Part shown: one piece after another, positions 13,846 through 21,536 of the stretch | Position numbering within the stretch: position 1 is the first letter of the stretch | How the letters are laid out: each line of letters begins with the position of its first letter | From: Sivonenia sp049582005 | GTDB taxonomy: Bacteria > Cyanobacteriota > Cyanobacteriia > Gloeobacterales > PMM-0068 | Assembly (NCBI GenBank): GCA_049582005.1 | Contig: JBAUTB010000114.1 | Span: 1-21,536 of the forward strand | Reading direction: 5' to 3' | Length of the DNA: 21,536 bases | Position numbers and translations under genes: made by a program | The notes under the pieces: generated by a model | What the model saw: the letters and a program-made list of their open reading frames with translations, nothing else | What the model was told of the DNA's origin: nothing | Database searches by the model: none

Positions 13846-16800
13846 AGGCTGATCTGCTCCTGCAAAGACTGGGTTTGATGAGCCTTCTGGCTGGGACGAT
13901 GAACGTCTCTACGCTGGTAACTGCCGCCTGTGCAGAGCCTGATACCTCGGCTCCACCAGCATCTTCTCAACGCCAGGATGCTGATCCTTCAGTTGCTCCT
14001 TCAGCAGTTGCTCCTTCAGTGCCCACAGAGCCCATCCCAACGACCACTCAAGCCCAGAATCCCCAAATTGATTTGGGAATCATCAAGCCTACTTCTCCTC
14101 CACCCGTAACCGCTGAGCAAGTGCGCATCCTCACCCCCGACGTGAATAGTCTGTTGGATGTCCCGGCTGCCACGGTTACGCTTCAGTTCCCAGAGGGTAG
14201 TCCGATCGATCTCCAGGTTAATGGAGTATCCGTAAACCCAAATCTAATCGGTCGCACGGAGACCGATACCAAAAATAAACTGGTCACCCAAACCTGGTAT
14301 GGGGTCCCCCTCAAAGAGGGCAAAAACACGATTACCGCTCAGGTCAAGGGCGAGGCCCTGGTGACTTTGCCTGTAATGGTCCGGGGCATTCCCAAGCAAC
14401 TGACGGTCAAGCCCCTCCAGGCAAAAATTTCAGCGGATGGCCGTTCTACTGCAATGTTAGAAGGTCAACTCTTAGATGCCAACGGCAATCCTTCCAATCG
14501 CGATACCATCGTCACTCTGACCAGCACCGCTGGCGAATTTACCGGGGCCGATGCTGATCCAGACCAACCTGGATTTCAGGTTAAAGTCCAGAAAGGAGAG
14601 TATAAGGCGACCCTGCGGTCTAGTCTGGAAGCGCAAACAGTTAAGGTCAAGGCTAAGGTCAATGAACTGGAAGCCAGCTCTCAGCTAGAATTTGCCACGG
14701 ACCTTCGTCCTTCTCTGGTAACGGGGGTCGTCAATCTGCGGCTGGGGCAGCAAGGCACCGATTTCTATCGCAGCTTCCGAGAATTTTTGCCGTTTACCCC
14801 AGGCCCCAGCAACAAATTAGATTTACGCAGTGCTGTTTTTGCGACGGGTAAAATCGGAGATTGGCTGTTCACCGGAGCCTACAACAACACCCGCTCGCTC
14901 AACCAAGACTGCAATGGCAACAGTCGCCTCTTTCAGGACCTCCAGGCCTGTGATCTGCCCTATGCCGTTTTTGGCGATAGCTCCACCACGGTCCGCACAG
15001 CCCAGTCTCAAGACAGTGTCTTTCTGCGCTTAGAACGAAATCAAGACTATATAACCTGGGGGGATTACGATACCCAGAAAGAATTTGCCACTACTTCCCA
15101 GCAGTTGAGCGAAACCCGTCGCAAACTGCACGGACTCAAGCTCAATTACAACTTCGGCAACCTACAGACTTCAGCCTTCTATGGGGATAATGTCCAGGGA
15201 TTCCAACGTGATACGATTGCGCCCGATGGGACCAGTGGTTATTACTTCCTCTCACGCAGGCTCTTAGTCACAGGCAGTGAACAGCTTTTTGTCGAGCTAG
15301 AAGAGATCAACCGTCCAGGAACCGTAGTCGACCGCCAACCTCTATCGCGGGGGACCGACTACGATATTGACTACGACCGGGGGACCATTTTGTTCCGTCG
15401 TCCGCTCTTACGCACCGATGTGGGGGCGAACGGTCAAGTCTTGGTTCGTCAGCTCGTGGCGACCTATCAATATAACAACCAAGAAAATGCCAACATTTAT
15501 GGAGGCCGCGTCCGCTATCACCTCTCAAAAGAACTGAATAAGGAAAGCTGGGTAGGAGCCACCTATGTCAAAGAGACTCAGGGTATCCGCCAGTTCCAAC
15601 TCTATGGCGCCGATGCGCTCTTTACGTTAGGGCCAAATGCCAAGTTCATCGCCGAGTATGCCCATTCTGAAAATAATTCGGATGAGGTCGGTAAGGTCAA
15701 TGGTTCCGCCTATCGCTTGGAAGCGAATGTGGACCTTTCCAAAGACGTGAAGGCACGGGCCTACCTACGCTCTACCGAAACGGGTTTTGCCAACAATGCG
15801 GCGATTAGTTTTGTCCCTGGTCAAACACGCTATGGGGCTGAAGTCAGTGCCCAAGTCTCACCGACCACCAATATACATGCCCAGTATGACCAAGAAGAAA
15901 ATCGTGGCATCGCCCCCCAGCCTCTGTTTAGCTATAACAGCCTCTTCAATCCTGGGACAACGGCCCTACCCGGTAGCCAAGTCGATAACAGTCTGACCAC
16001 TCTCTCTGCAGGCATTCAACAGCAGTTTGGCAGCAGCAAACTGGAACTGGATTATATTGCGCGCAACCGAGAAGACCGTATGCAACCCGAAACATCGGGC
16101 AGTTCTAGCCAGCTGCGTTCCAGGGTAACGATTCCCCTGGCCGAGAAGCTGACCTTCCGGGCGCAGCATGAACTAAACCTCTCTTCTGGCCAAAACCTCG
16201 TCTATCCTAACCGTACGATTCTGGGTTTGGATTGGGCTGTTTATCCCGGTATTAAAGTACAACTGAATCAGCAGTTTTTTTCCGGCGGGCAATTTGGCAA
16301 CAATTCGATTACCAGTATCGACACCGTTGCCGATTATAAGCTTGGGGAAAATACAGCCCTTACCGGACGTTATTCGATTATCGGCGGGGCAAGCGGCACT
16401 TCCACGCAAGGGGCGATTGGCCTTAACCATCGCTGGGTGCTTTTTCCTGGCTTTGCAACAAACCTGACCTATGAGCGGGTTTTTGGCGATGTGTTTGCCA
16501 ATACCGCAGTCGGAACACAATTCGCACAACCCTTCACCCCCGGCCAAAGTGCTTCTTCCTTAGGAATCCAGGGAGGGGATAGCTATAGCATCGGTTTTGA
16601 ATACACTGCAAATCCTGATTTCAAGGCCAGTGCCCGCTATGAACACCGCACCAATAGCGCTGGCAGTAATACCGTCATCAGCGCTGGATTGACCGGAAAA
16701 GTTTCTCCTTCCCTGACGGCACTACTCCGCTATAACCAGGCCAATACGTCCAATCAACTCTTCAATGGACTCGGGGATACCAGCAATCTGAAGTTAGGTC

Positions 16801-17636
16801 TAGCCTACCGCGACCCCAACGACAATCGCTTCAATGCTTTGCTGCGCTATGAATTCCGTCAAAATCCAGCCACAATTCCTAATACACTGCTGCTGGGCAG
16901 TGGCACAGGCTCGACCGACCATACCATTGCGGTGGAGGCGATCTACGCTCCTAACTGGCAGTGGGAATTCTATGGCAAGTTCGCGCTTCGCAGTAGTACC
17001 GCCTATCTGTCCCAAGATTTCTCCAATTCTAGTCTGGTTTCCTTGGCTCAACTGCGTGCCCGCTATCGCCTTGGCTATAACACCGATATCGTCGGGGAAA
17101 TCCGCTCAATTAACCAACCGACCGCTGGATACAGCGAACTTGGTGGCGTCGCAGAGCTAGGCTACTACATTTCTCCGAATCTGCGCTTAGCGGCTGGCTA
17201 TAGCTTCGGTCGCATCAATGACCGTGATTTCAGTGGTTCCCGCGCTGCCGAAGGCCCTTATCTTGGCATCACCCTCAAACTCAATGAACTCTTCGATGGT
17301 TTTGGATTGCAACGAGTCGCTCCGGCCCAGCAGCAGGAATCTCAGCTTGCACAGGCCCCTGTAACACCTCCGAAAGCTGCCGCAGAGCCAGCACCCATTT
17401 CTCAGACTCCAGCTTCTGTATCTAAGGAGAACAAAACAATAGCCTTCACGACCCAAGCTCAGCAGCAAGACCTGGCAAAACCGAAGGAAGAACTTCCCCA
17501 AGCTCCAGTTCCTTCTCAAACTACTCAACTTGCTCAATCACCAGTCTCCGCAGTCCCAATGCATCTCAAAGACCTGCAACCCTTCACCCATTCGGCTGAG
17601 CAGTTATTAGCCACTGAACCTATTGCTCATCTCTAA
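13842..17636 (+). CDS. Outer-membrane beta-barrel protein with N-terminal Ig-like domains
   Basis: A 1264-aa predicted outer-membrane protein. A signal peptide ends near residue 31 (AACA-EPD). The Cys does not sit in a good lipobox. A Pro/Ser/Ala linker follows (32-90). Then come a module with LQVNGVSVNPNLIGR and GVPLKEGKNTITAQ (90-180) and a Big-1/invasin-like domain (185-288; LLDANGNPSN, TAGEFTG). From about 290 to 1160 alternating short strands rich in Tyr, Arg and Asn are typical of a large barrel. They include LPYAVFGDSS, ITWGDYDTQ and the recurring DYDIDYDRGTILFRRP motif. After the last strands (GPYLGITLKLNELFDGFGLQ) there is a Gln/Pro/Ala-rich tail of roughly 100 residues, so the protein does not end in the usual terminal Phe/Tyr strand. 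The start overlaps the upstream stop. Likely partner: the 490-aa protein. Transport, secretion or purely structural function cannot be separated from sequence. Confidence 0.82.
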   Translation: MKADLLLQRLGLMSLLAGTMNVSTLVTAACAEPDTSAPPASSQRQDADPSVAPSAVAPSVPTEPIPTTTQAQNPQIDLGIIKPTSPPPVTAEQVRILTPDVNSLLDVPAATVTLQFPEGSPIDLQVNGVSVNPNLIGRTETDTKNKLVTQTWYGVPLKEGKNTITAQVKGEALVTLPVMVRGIPKQLTVKPLQAKISADGRSTAMLEGQLLDANGNPSNRDTIVTLTSTAGEFTGADADPDQPGFQVKVQKGEYKATLRSSLEAQTVKVKAKVNELEASSQLEFATDLRPSLVTGVVNLRLGQQGTDFYRSFREFLPFTPGPSNKLDLRSAVFATGKIGDWLFTGAYNNTRSLNQDCNGNSRLFQDLQACDLPYAVFGDSSTTVRTAQSQDSVFLRLERNQDYITWGDYDTQKEFATTSQQLSETRRKLHGLKLNYNFGNLQTSAFYGDNVQGFQRDTIAPDGTSGYYFLSRRLLVTGSEQLFVELEEINRPGTVVDRQPLSRGTDYDIDYDRGTILFRRPLLRTDVGANGQVLVRQLVATYQYNNQENANIYGGRVRYHLSKELNKESWVGATYVKETQGIRQFQLYGADALFTLGPNAKFIAEYAHSENNSDEVGKVNGSAYRLEANVDLSKDVKARAYLRSTETGFANNAAISFVPGQTRYGAEVSAQVSPTTNIHAQYDQEENRGIAPQPLFSYNSLFNPGTTALPGSQVDNSLTTLSAGIQQQFGSSKLELDYIARNREDRMQPETSGSSSQLRSRVTIPLAEKLTFRAQHELNLSSGQNLVYPNRTILGLDWAVYPGIKVQLNQQFFSGGQFGNNSITSIDTVADYKLGENTALTGRYSIIGGASGTSTQGAIGLNHRWVLFPGFATNLTYERVFGDVFANTAVGTQFAQPFTPGQSASSLGIQGGDSYSIGFEYTANPDFKASARYEHRTNSAGSNTVISAGLTGKVSPSLTALLRYNQANTSNQLFNGLGDTSNLKLGLAYRDPNDNRFNALLRYEFRQNPATIPNTLLLGSGTGSTDHTIAVEAIYAPNWQWEFYGKFALRSSTAYLSQDFSNSSLVSLAQLRARYRLGYNTDIVGEIRSINQPTAGYSELGGVAELGYYISPNLRLAAGYSFGRINDRDFSGSRAAEGPYLGITLKLNELFDGFGLQRVAPAQQQESQLAQAPVTPPKAAAEPAPISQTPASVSKENKTIAFTTQAQQQDLAKPKEELPQAPVPSQTTQLAQSPVSAVPMHLKDLQPFTHSAEQLLATEPIAHL

Positions 17637-17692
17637 GGACTTGATCACATGACTTCTGCTCTGAAGAGATACGCGATGAAGGAGGTTGTCAA

Positions 17693-17959
17693 ATGAATCA
17701 CAGAATTAGTCAGTCCGATTTATTCCCAACTGCCTACTTTCTTGCGAGTGGGAACCTTGACGATGTTGATCGTCTTATCTGGCGCAGTGGTGTTGAGAAT
17801 ATTAGCCATCTCTCCAGCATCGGCAGGCCCTCAAGATGCCAAGTTGATCAGTTTGTTCTTTACGGAGGGAACCCTAAGCTTATCTGTCCTCATCTGTCCT
17901 ACTTGCAAAACTCCACGTTGTCCCTACAGAACTTGAGCTTCATCGGTAGTGATCAATGA
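17693..17959 (+). CDS. Small ORF of unknown function, possibly frameshifted
   Basis: This ORF has the best ribosome site in the region: AAGGAGG at 17679-17685, 7 nt before the ATG. It would encode 88 residues starting MNHRISQSDLFPTAYF. The TGA overlaps the ATG of the next small ORF (ATGA). The later part of this frame looks random. The frame at 17742-17936 instead encodes a good signal-peptide core, so the segment may be a real gene that has suffered a +1 shift after about residue 15. I do not recognise a family. The ribosome site makes some translation likely; the identity of the product is open. Confidence 0.35.
   Translation: MNHRISQSDLFPTAYFLASGNLDDVDRLIWRSGVENISHLSSIGRPSRCQVDQFVLYGGNPKLICPHLSYLQNSTLSLQNLSFIGSDQ
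17742..17936 (+). pseudogene. Signal-peptide-like segment in an overlapping frame
   Basis: In the frame offset from the ORF starting at 17693, TTG at 17742 opens RVGTLTMLIVLSGAVVLRIL then AISPASAGPQ, which is a textbook hydrophobic core with an AxA cleavage site. About 37 further residues follow, ending CPTCKTPRCPYRT. No ribosome site serves the TTG. Joined to the upstream MNHRISQSDLFPT by one frameshift it would make a normal secreted-protein N-terminus, so I read it as the broken 5' end of an exported-protein gene. Confidence 0.3.
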
Positions 17960-18150
17960 AACCTTTATTGAGAACGCTTTTCTCATCCCGCCATTATGGC
18001 AAAGCTGAAGCTACCTTCGATGCGATTCAACGTCTTTGGCTCCGCTTTATTTCAACGTTGGTTCAGATCTTTGATGTCATTGTCCTGGACATATTGACAC
18101 CTTCAATGGCCCATGCTTTAGGGGCAGGGGAGCCAAAGCATTTCCCATGA
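17956..18150 (+). CDS. Small ORF with a signal-anchor-like helix, coupled to the giant gene
   Basis: A 64-aa ORF beginning MKPLLRTLFSSRHYGKAEAT. It has a hydrophobic stretch (RFISTLVQIFDVIVLDIL) and a possible cleavage site TPSMAHA, then ends ten residues later. Its start overlaps the preceding stop, and its stop overlaps the start of the next gene, both as ATGA. Its N-terminus (MKxxLLxxLF-S-x-x-H-x-x-KA) resembles that of the downstream giant protein (LFSTPWHNNSKSALEA), so it may be a truncated duplicate of that signal region. It has no recognised family. It may act only to couple translation. Confidence 0.35.
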   Translation: MKPLLRTLFSSRHYGKAEATFDAIQRLWLRFISTLVQIFDVIVLDILTPSMAHALGAGEPKHFP

Positions 18151-21100
18151 AGTCAGCGATAAAATCTCTACTTAAAGATCTATGTGCGCTCTTTTCAACC
18201 CCATGGCATAACAATTCCAAATCTGCCTTGGAAGCAGGGGTGCATTCTCTTGAGAAGAATGGCAGCAGGCATCAGTTACTCAATACCGGGTTGTTCGCAC
18301 AGTTAATGGTATTTTGGGCAATTTTATCGATTGGTCTAGCGATAAATAGCAGCGCAGTCTTTGCTCAGGCGATTACACCCACCACAGACACGAGCACCTT
18401 GCAATCGACTTTGTCAGGGTCAGCAATAGGAACGACCGTCTCTAATCTCACCATCACATCAAACGTAGGAGGTTTAGGGAACGGCGTTGGGACATTCACG
18501 AATGCAGGGGGGCTCACCGGTAATGGCATCGTGCTGCGCACCGGAATTTTGAATAGCAGGACTCCCCCCAATTCAGGTGCATACTGCAGCTTAGCAATCT
18601 GTGATCTCACCAGTATTGAGTTTGATGTAAAACCTATATACAACACTCTCGGGCTTAACTATTCGTTTTTCTCTTGGGAATACCCGGAATATGTTGGCAC
18701 AGTCTATAACGACAAAATTAACATTATCGTCACCGGGCCAGGGTTGCCCGGAGCAGGGGTGGATTTGGCCACCTTGCCCAACACGACTATCCCTATTACG
18801 ATTAATACTATTAATAATGGTTCTGCAGGTGTCTACGGTTCTGCAGCTAATGCAACGCTGACAAATTCTGCATTCTTTTTCAAAGCAGGTTGTAGCCTAG
18901 TTACGTGTACTTCAGCGACTGGTTATGATGCCGTCAATGTTGTAGGTTCCGAGTTCACCATGGATGGTGGAACCGTTCCCTTAAAAAACTTTACTCCCCA
19001 AGTCCAAGCTGGGCAAACCTATCATGTCAAAGTCACCGTCAATGATGCTTCCGATAACCTAAAGGACAGCCAAGCGTATTTCAACACCATATTCAGCAGC
19101 CCACCTGATACGACCATCAGTAAATCTGTTAGTCCCTTAGGGCCAGTTACTCCCGGCACACAACTTACTTATTCCATTACGCTCTCGAATAAAGGTTTTT
19201 CAAGCGATAGTGTTAATGTTTCAGATACTATCCCGTCTAATTCTACGTACGTCACAGGCTCGGCTTCCAATGGGGGAACATTTTCGGGCTCGACCATTCT
19301 TTGGTCTAACTTAATCGTTCCTGCAGGAACCTGTGCTGATGTAGCATGTAGCTCTATAACCCCAGGCACCTTAACACTGACATTCAAAGTGCAGGCAGGC
19401 AGTATTCTTGCGCCTATCCAGAACAATGTATCTTTTTCATCGAATTTACCTTATACGCCTTCCAGCATAGTCTCGAATACAGTAGCGACGCCAGTTGGCT
19501 ATTCTGACCTAACGATTACCAAAACGCACACGGGCAACTTTACCCAAGGACAAACTGGGGCAACCTATACCCTCACAGCCACCAACTCAGGTGCTGGAGC
19601 CACTAACGGAACTGTAACTGTAGTCGATACCCTGCCCACAGGTCTGACGGCAACGGCTATCAGTGGAACAGGTTGGACCTGTACGCTAAGCACCTTAACT
19701 TGTACCCGCAGTGATGCCCTGGCCGTAGGCGCTAGCTATCCAACCATTACCCTCACCGTCAATGTTGCTTCCAATGCAGCTTCCAGTGTCACCAATAATG
19801 CAACCGTATCTGGCGGTGGAGAGACCAATACTACGAACAATAGTGCTACGGATCCCACGACCGTCAATGTCTCCGACCTAACGATTACCAAAACCCACAC
19901 GGGCAACTTCACTCAGGGACAAACTGGAGCAACTTATACCCTCACAGCCACCAACTCTGGCACTGCAGCCACCAGTGGAACAGTCACCATAGTTGACACC
20001 TTACCCACAGGTCTGACGGCAACGGCTATTAGTGGCTCAGGCTGGACCTGTACGCTGGCTACCCTAACTTGTACTCGTAGTGATGCCCTAGCAGCAGGAA
20101 GCAGCTATCCGGCGATTACCCTCACCGTCAATGTTGCTTCCAATGCAGCTTCCAGCATCACCAACAGTGCAACCGTATCGGGTGGCGGTCAGAGCAATAC
20201 CACGAACGACACAGCCACCGACCCAACAACCGTCAATGGAGTTTCTGACCTAACCATTACCAAATCCCACACCGGAAACTTTACTCAGGGACAAACTGGA
20301 GCAACCTACACCCTTACCGCAACTAACTCAGGCACCGCAGCCACCAGTGGAACAGTTACGGTCGTTGACACCTTACCCACAGGTCTGACGGCAACAGCCA
20401 TCAGCGGCACGGGCTGGACCTGTACCCTGGGGACTCTGACCTGTACCCGCAGTGATGCCCTGGCCGTAGGCGCTAGCTATCCAGCGATTACCCTCACCGT
20501 CAATGTTGCTTCCAATGCAGCCGCTAGCATCACCAACAGTGCAACGGTATCGGGTGGCGGAGAGACCAACACCGCTAACGACACAGCTACCGACCCCACT
20601 ACCGTCAATAAGGTCTCCGATCTAACGATTACCAAAACCCATACCGGAAACTTCACTCAGGGACAAACTGGAGCAACTTATACCCTTACCGCAACCAACT
20701 CAGGCACCGCAGCCACCAGTGGAACAGTTACGGTCGTTGACACCTTACCCACAGGTTTGACAGCAACGGCTATTAGCGGCTCAGGTTGGACCTGTACGCT
20801 GGCTACCCTAACCTGCACCCGCAATAATGGCCTGGCCGCAGGTGCTAGTTATCCAACCATTACCCTCACTGTCAATGTTGCTTCCAATGCAGCCGCTAGC
20901 ATCACCAACAGTGCAACGGTATCAGGTGGCGGTCAGACCAATACCGCTAACGACACAGCCACCGACCCAACAACCGTCAATGGGGTTTCTGACCTAACCA
21001 TTACCAAAACTCACACGGGCAACTTCACCCAAGGACAAACTGGAGCAACCTACACCCTCACCGCAACCAACTCAGGCACCGCAGCCACTAGTGGAACAGT

Positions 21101-21536
21101 CACCATAGTCGATACCTTACCCACAGGTTTGACCGCAACCGCCATCAGTGGCTCAGGCTGGACCTGCACCCTGGGGACTCTGACCTGTACCCGCAGTGAT
21201 GCCCTAGCAGCAGGAAGCAGCTATCCGGCGATTACCCTCACCGTCAATGTTGCTTCCAATGCAGCTTCCAGCATCACCAACAGTGCGACGGTATCGGGTG
21301 GCGGTCAGAGCAATACCGCCAACGACACAGCCACCGACCTCACCACCGTCAATGGGGTTTCTGACCTGACCATTACCAAAACCCACACCGGAAACTTCAC
21401 CCAAGGACAAACAGGAGCAATCTACACCCTCACAGCCACCAATTCTGGCACTGCAGGCACTAGTGGGACTGTTACAGTCGTTGACACCTTACCCACAGGT
21501 TTGACCGCAACGGCTATCAGTGGCTCAGGCTGGACC
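18147..21536 (+). CDS. Giant choice-of-anchor L / DUF11-repeat surface protein, 3' end outside window
   Basis: The frame is open from the ATG at 18147 to the window end, at least 1130 residues. A long N-terminal region (about 50 residues) precedes the hydrophobic core LFAQLMVFWAILSIGLAI, with cleavage near AVFA-QA (about 73-74). Residues about 76-315 match the choice-of-anchor L domain: GGLTGNGIVLRTGILNS, IEFDVKPIYNTLGLNYSFFS then WEYPEYVGTVYNDKINI, and TIPITINTINNG. A divergent DUF11 module follows at about 320-450 (ISKSVSPLGPVTPGTQLTYS). From residue 453 there are near-identical 124-residue DUF11 repeats, each starting SDLTITKTHTGNFTQGQTGA and carrying two Cys in GWTCTL-x-TLTCTR. The start overlaps the preceding ORF stop (ATGA). 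It is probably a cell-surface adhesin or fibre; any C-terminal anchor lies beyond the window. Confidence 0.85.
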   Translation, partial: MKSAIKSLLKDLCALFSTPWHNNSKSALEAGVHSLEKNGSRHQLLNTGLFAQLMVFWAILSIGLAINSSAVFAQAITPTTDTSTLQSTLSGSAIGTTVSNLTITSNVGGLGNGVGTFTNAGGLTGNGIVLRTGILNSRTPPNSGAYCSLAICDLTSIEFDVKPIYNTLGLNYSFFSWEYPEYVGTVYNDKINIIVTGPGLPGAGVDLATLPNTTIPITINTINNGSAGVYGSAANATLTNSAFFFKAGCSLVTCTSATGYDAVNVVGSEFTMDGGTVPLKNFTPQVQAGQTYHVKVTVNDASDNLKDSQAYFNTIFSSPPDTTISKSVSPLGPVTPGTQLTYSITLSNKGFSSDSVNVSDTIPSNSTYVTGSASNGGTFSGSTILWSNLIVPAGTCADVACSSITPGTLTLTFKVQAGSILAPIQNNVSFSSNLPYTPSSIVSNTVATPVGYSDLTITKTHTGNFTQGQTGATYTLTATNSGAGATNGTVTVVDTLPTGLTATAISGTGWTCTLSTLTCTRSDALAVGASYPTITLTVNVASNAASSVTNNATVSGGGETNTTNNSATDPTTVNVSDLTITKTHTGNFTQGQTGATYTLTATNSGTAATSGTVTIVDTLPTGLTATAISGSGWTCTLATLTCTRSDALAAGSSYPAITLTVNVASNAASSITNSATVSGGGQSNTTNDTATDPTTVNGVSDLTITKSHTGNFTQGQTGATYTLTATNSGTAATSGTVTVVDTLPTGLTATAISGTGWTCTLGTLTCTRSDALAVGASYPAITLTVNVASNAAASITNSATVSGGGETNTANDTATDPTTVNKVSDLTITKTHTGNFTQGQTGATYTLTATNSGTAATSGTVTVVDTLPTGLTATAISGSGWTCTLATLTCTRNNGLAAGASYPTITLTVNVASNAAASITNSATVSGGGQTNTANDTATDPTTVNGVSDLTITKTHTGNFTQGQTGATYTLTATNSGTAATSGTVTIVDTLPTGLTATAISGSGWTCTLGTLTCTRSDALAAGSSYPAITLTVNVASNAASSITNSATVSGGGQSNTANDTATDLTTVNGVSDLTITKTHTGNFTQGQTGAIYTLTATNSGTAGTSGTVTVVDTLPTGLTATAISGSGWT
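19503..21536 (+). repeat. Tandem 372-bp DUF11 repeat array (five full units plus part of a sixth)
   Basis: Units begin at 19503, 19872, 20244, 20616, 20988 and 21360, each at the Ser-Asp-Leu-Thr-Ile-Thr-Lys codons. The first is 369 bp and the next four are 372 bp. Each unit encodes one DUF11 beta-sandwich. DNA identity is very high in blocks; for example ATTACCCTCACCGTCAATGT followed by TGCTTCCAATGCAGC recurs in units 1-5. Units 2 and 5 share a block of about 90 identical bases not found in units 3 and 4, so the array is a mosaic. It continues past the window edge. Confidence 0.93.

Noticed and set aside
13991..14019. 15-bp tandem repeat (AGTTGCTCCTTCAG twice) in the barrel gene
   Set aside because: It merely encodes a repetitive Ser-Val-Ala-Pro linker; no sign of a regulatory or mobile element.
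18365..18646. 93-aa minus-strand ORF, and similar minus-strand ORFs at 19169-19426 and 21204-21410
   Set aside because: They are antisense to the continuous giant + strand ORF; their openness follows from its Thr/Ser/Val-rich codons.
19503..21536. CRISPR-like or phage-related repeat array
   Set aside because: Units are 372 bp, continuous and protein coding (DUF11), with no spacers.

Overview
The window comes from a cyanobacterium. The evidence is a 54-residue high-light-inducible protein (Hlip), a stand-alone PCP-reductase-type domain protein, a TatC C-terminus of cyanobacterial/plastid type, and the order remA-gmk-rpoZ-coaBC. Base composition is balanced by eye. I cannot place the genus from sequence alone. 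There are no tRNA or rRNA genes, no CRISPR array and no transposase.

Positions 1-8971 hold compact housekeeping genes: tatC 3' end (+), gatB (-), an M48 metalloprotease (-), the Hlip gene (-), then a 5-formyl-THF cyclo-ligase (+) overlapping a PCP_red protein (+), a LON substrate-binding-domain protein (+), an NFACT/RqcH-like ribosome quality control protein (-), and remA, gmk, rpoZ, coaBC (+). The Hlip gene and the cyclo-ligase diverge from an AT-rich region. That region carries three 9-bp repeats that fit the HLR1 element bound by the response regulator RpaB.

From about 8972 to the end the character changes. All genes are on the + strand and encode exported proteins built from DUF11-type beta-sandwich repeats plus one outer-membrane beta-barrel: a 183-aa DUF11 protein; a 787-aa DUF11 protein; a DUF11 + SdrD-B-like protein whose stop overlaps the start of a 1264-aa Ig-like/beta-barrel protein; and an ORF of at least 1130 residues, still open at the window end. 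The last has a long signal peptide, a choice-of-anchor L domain and near-identical 372-bp DUF11 repeats. A 31-38-residue C-terminal scrap of another DUF11 protein sits directly behind coaBC. A stretch at 17637-18146 holds small coupled ORFs with signal-peptide-like segments in competing frames. Together these suggest a surface-protein locus that has grown and lost genes by duplication and deletion.

My reading, by inference, is that the barrel and its overlapping partner form an outer-membrane platform and the DUF11 proteins make surface fibres or adhesins. The least ordinary features are the in-frame stop between a strong Shine-Dalgarno/ATG and the 787-aa gene, the DUF11 remnant behind coaBC, the mosaic repeat array, and the HLR1-like site at the Hlip promoter.
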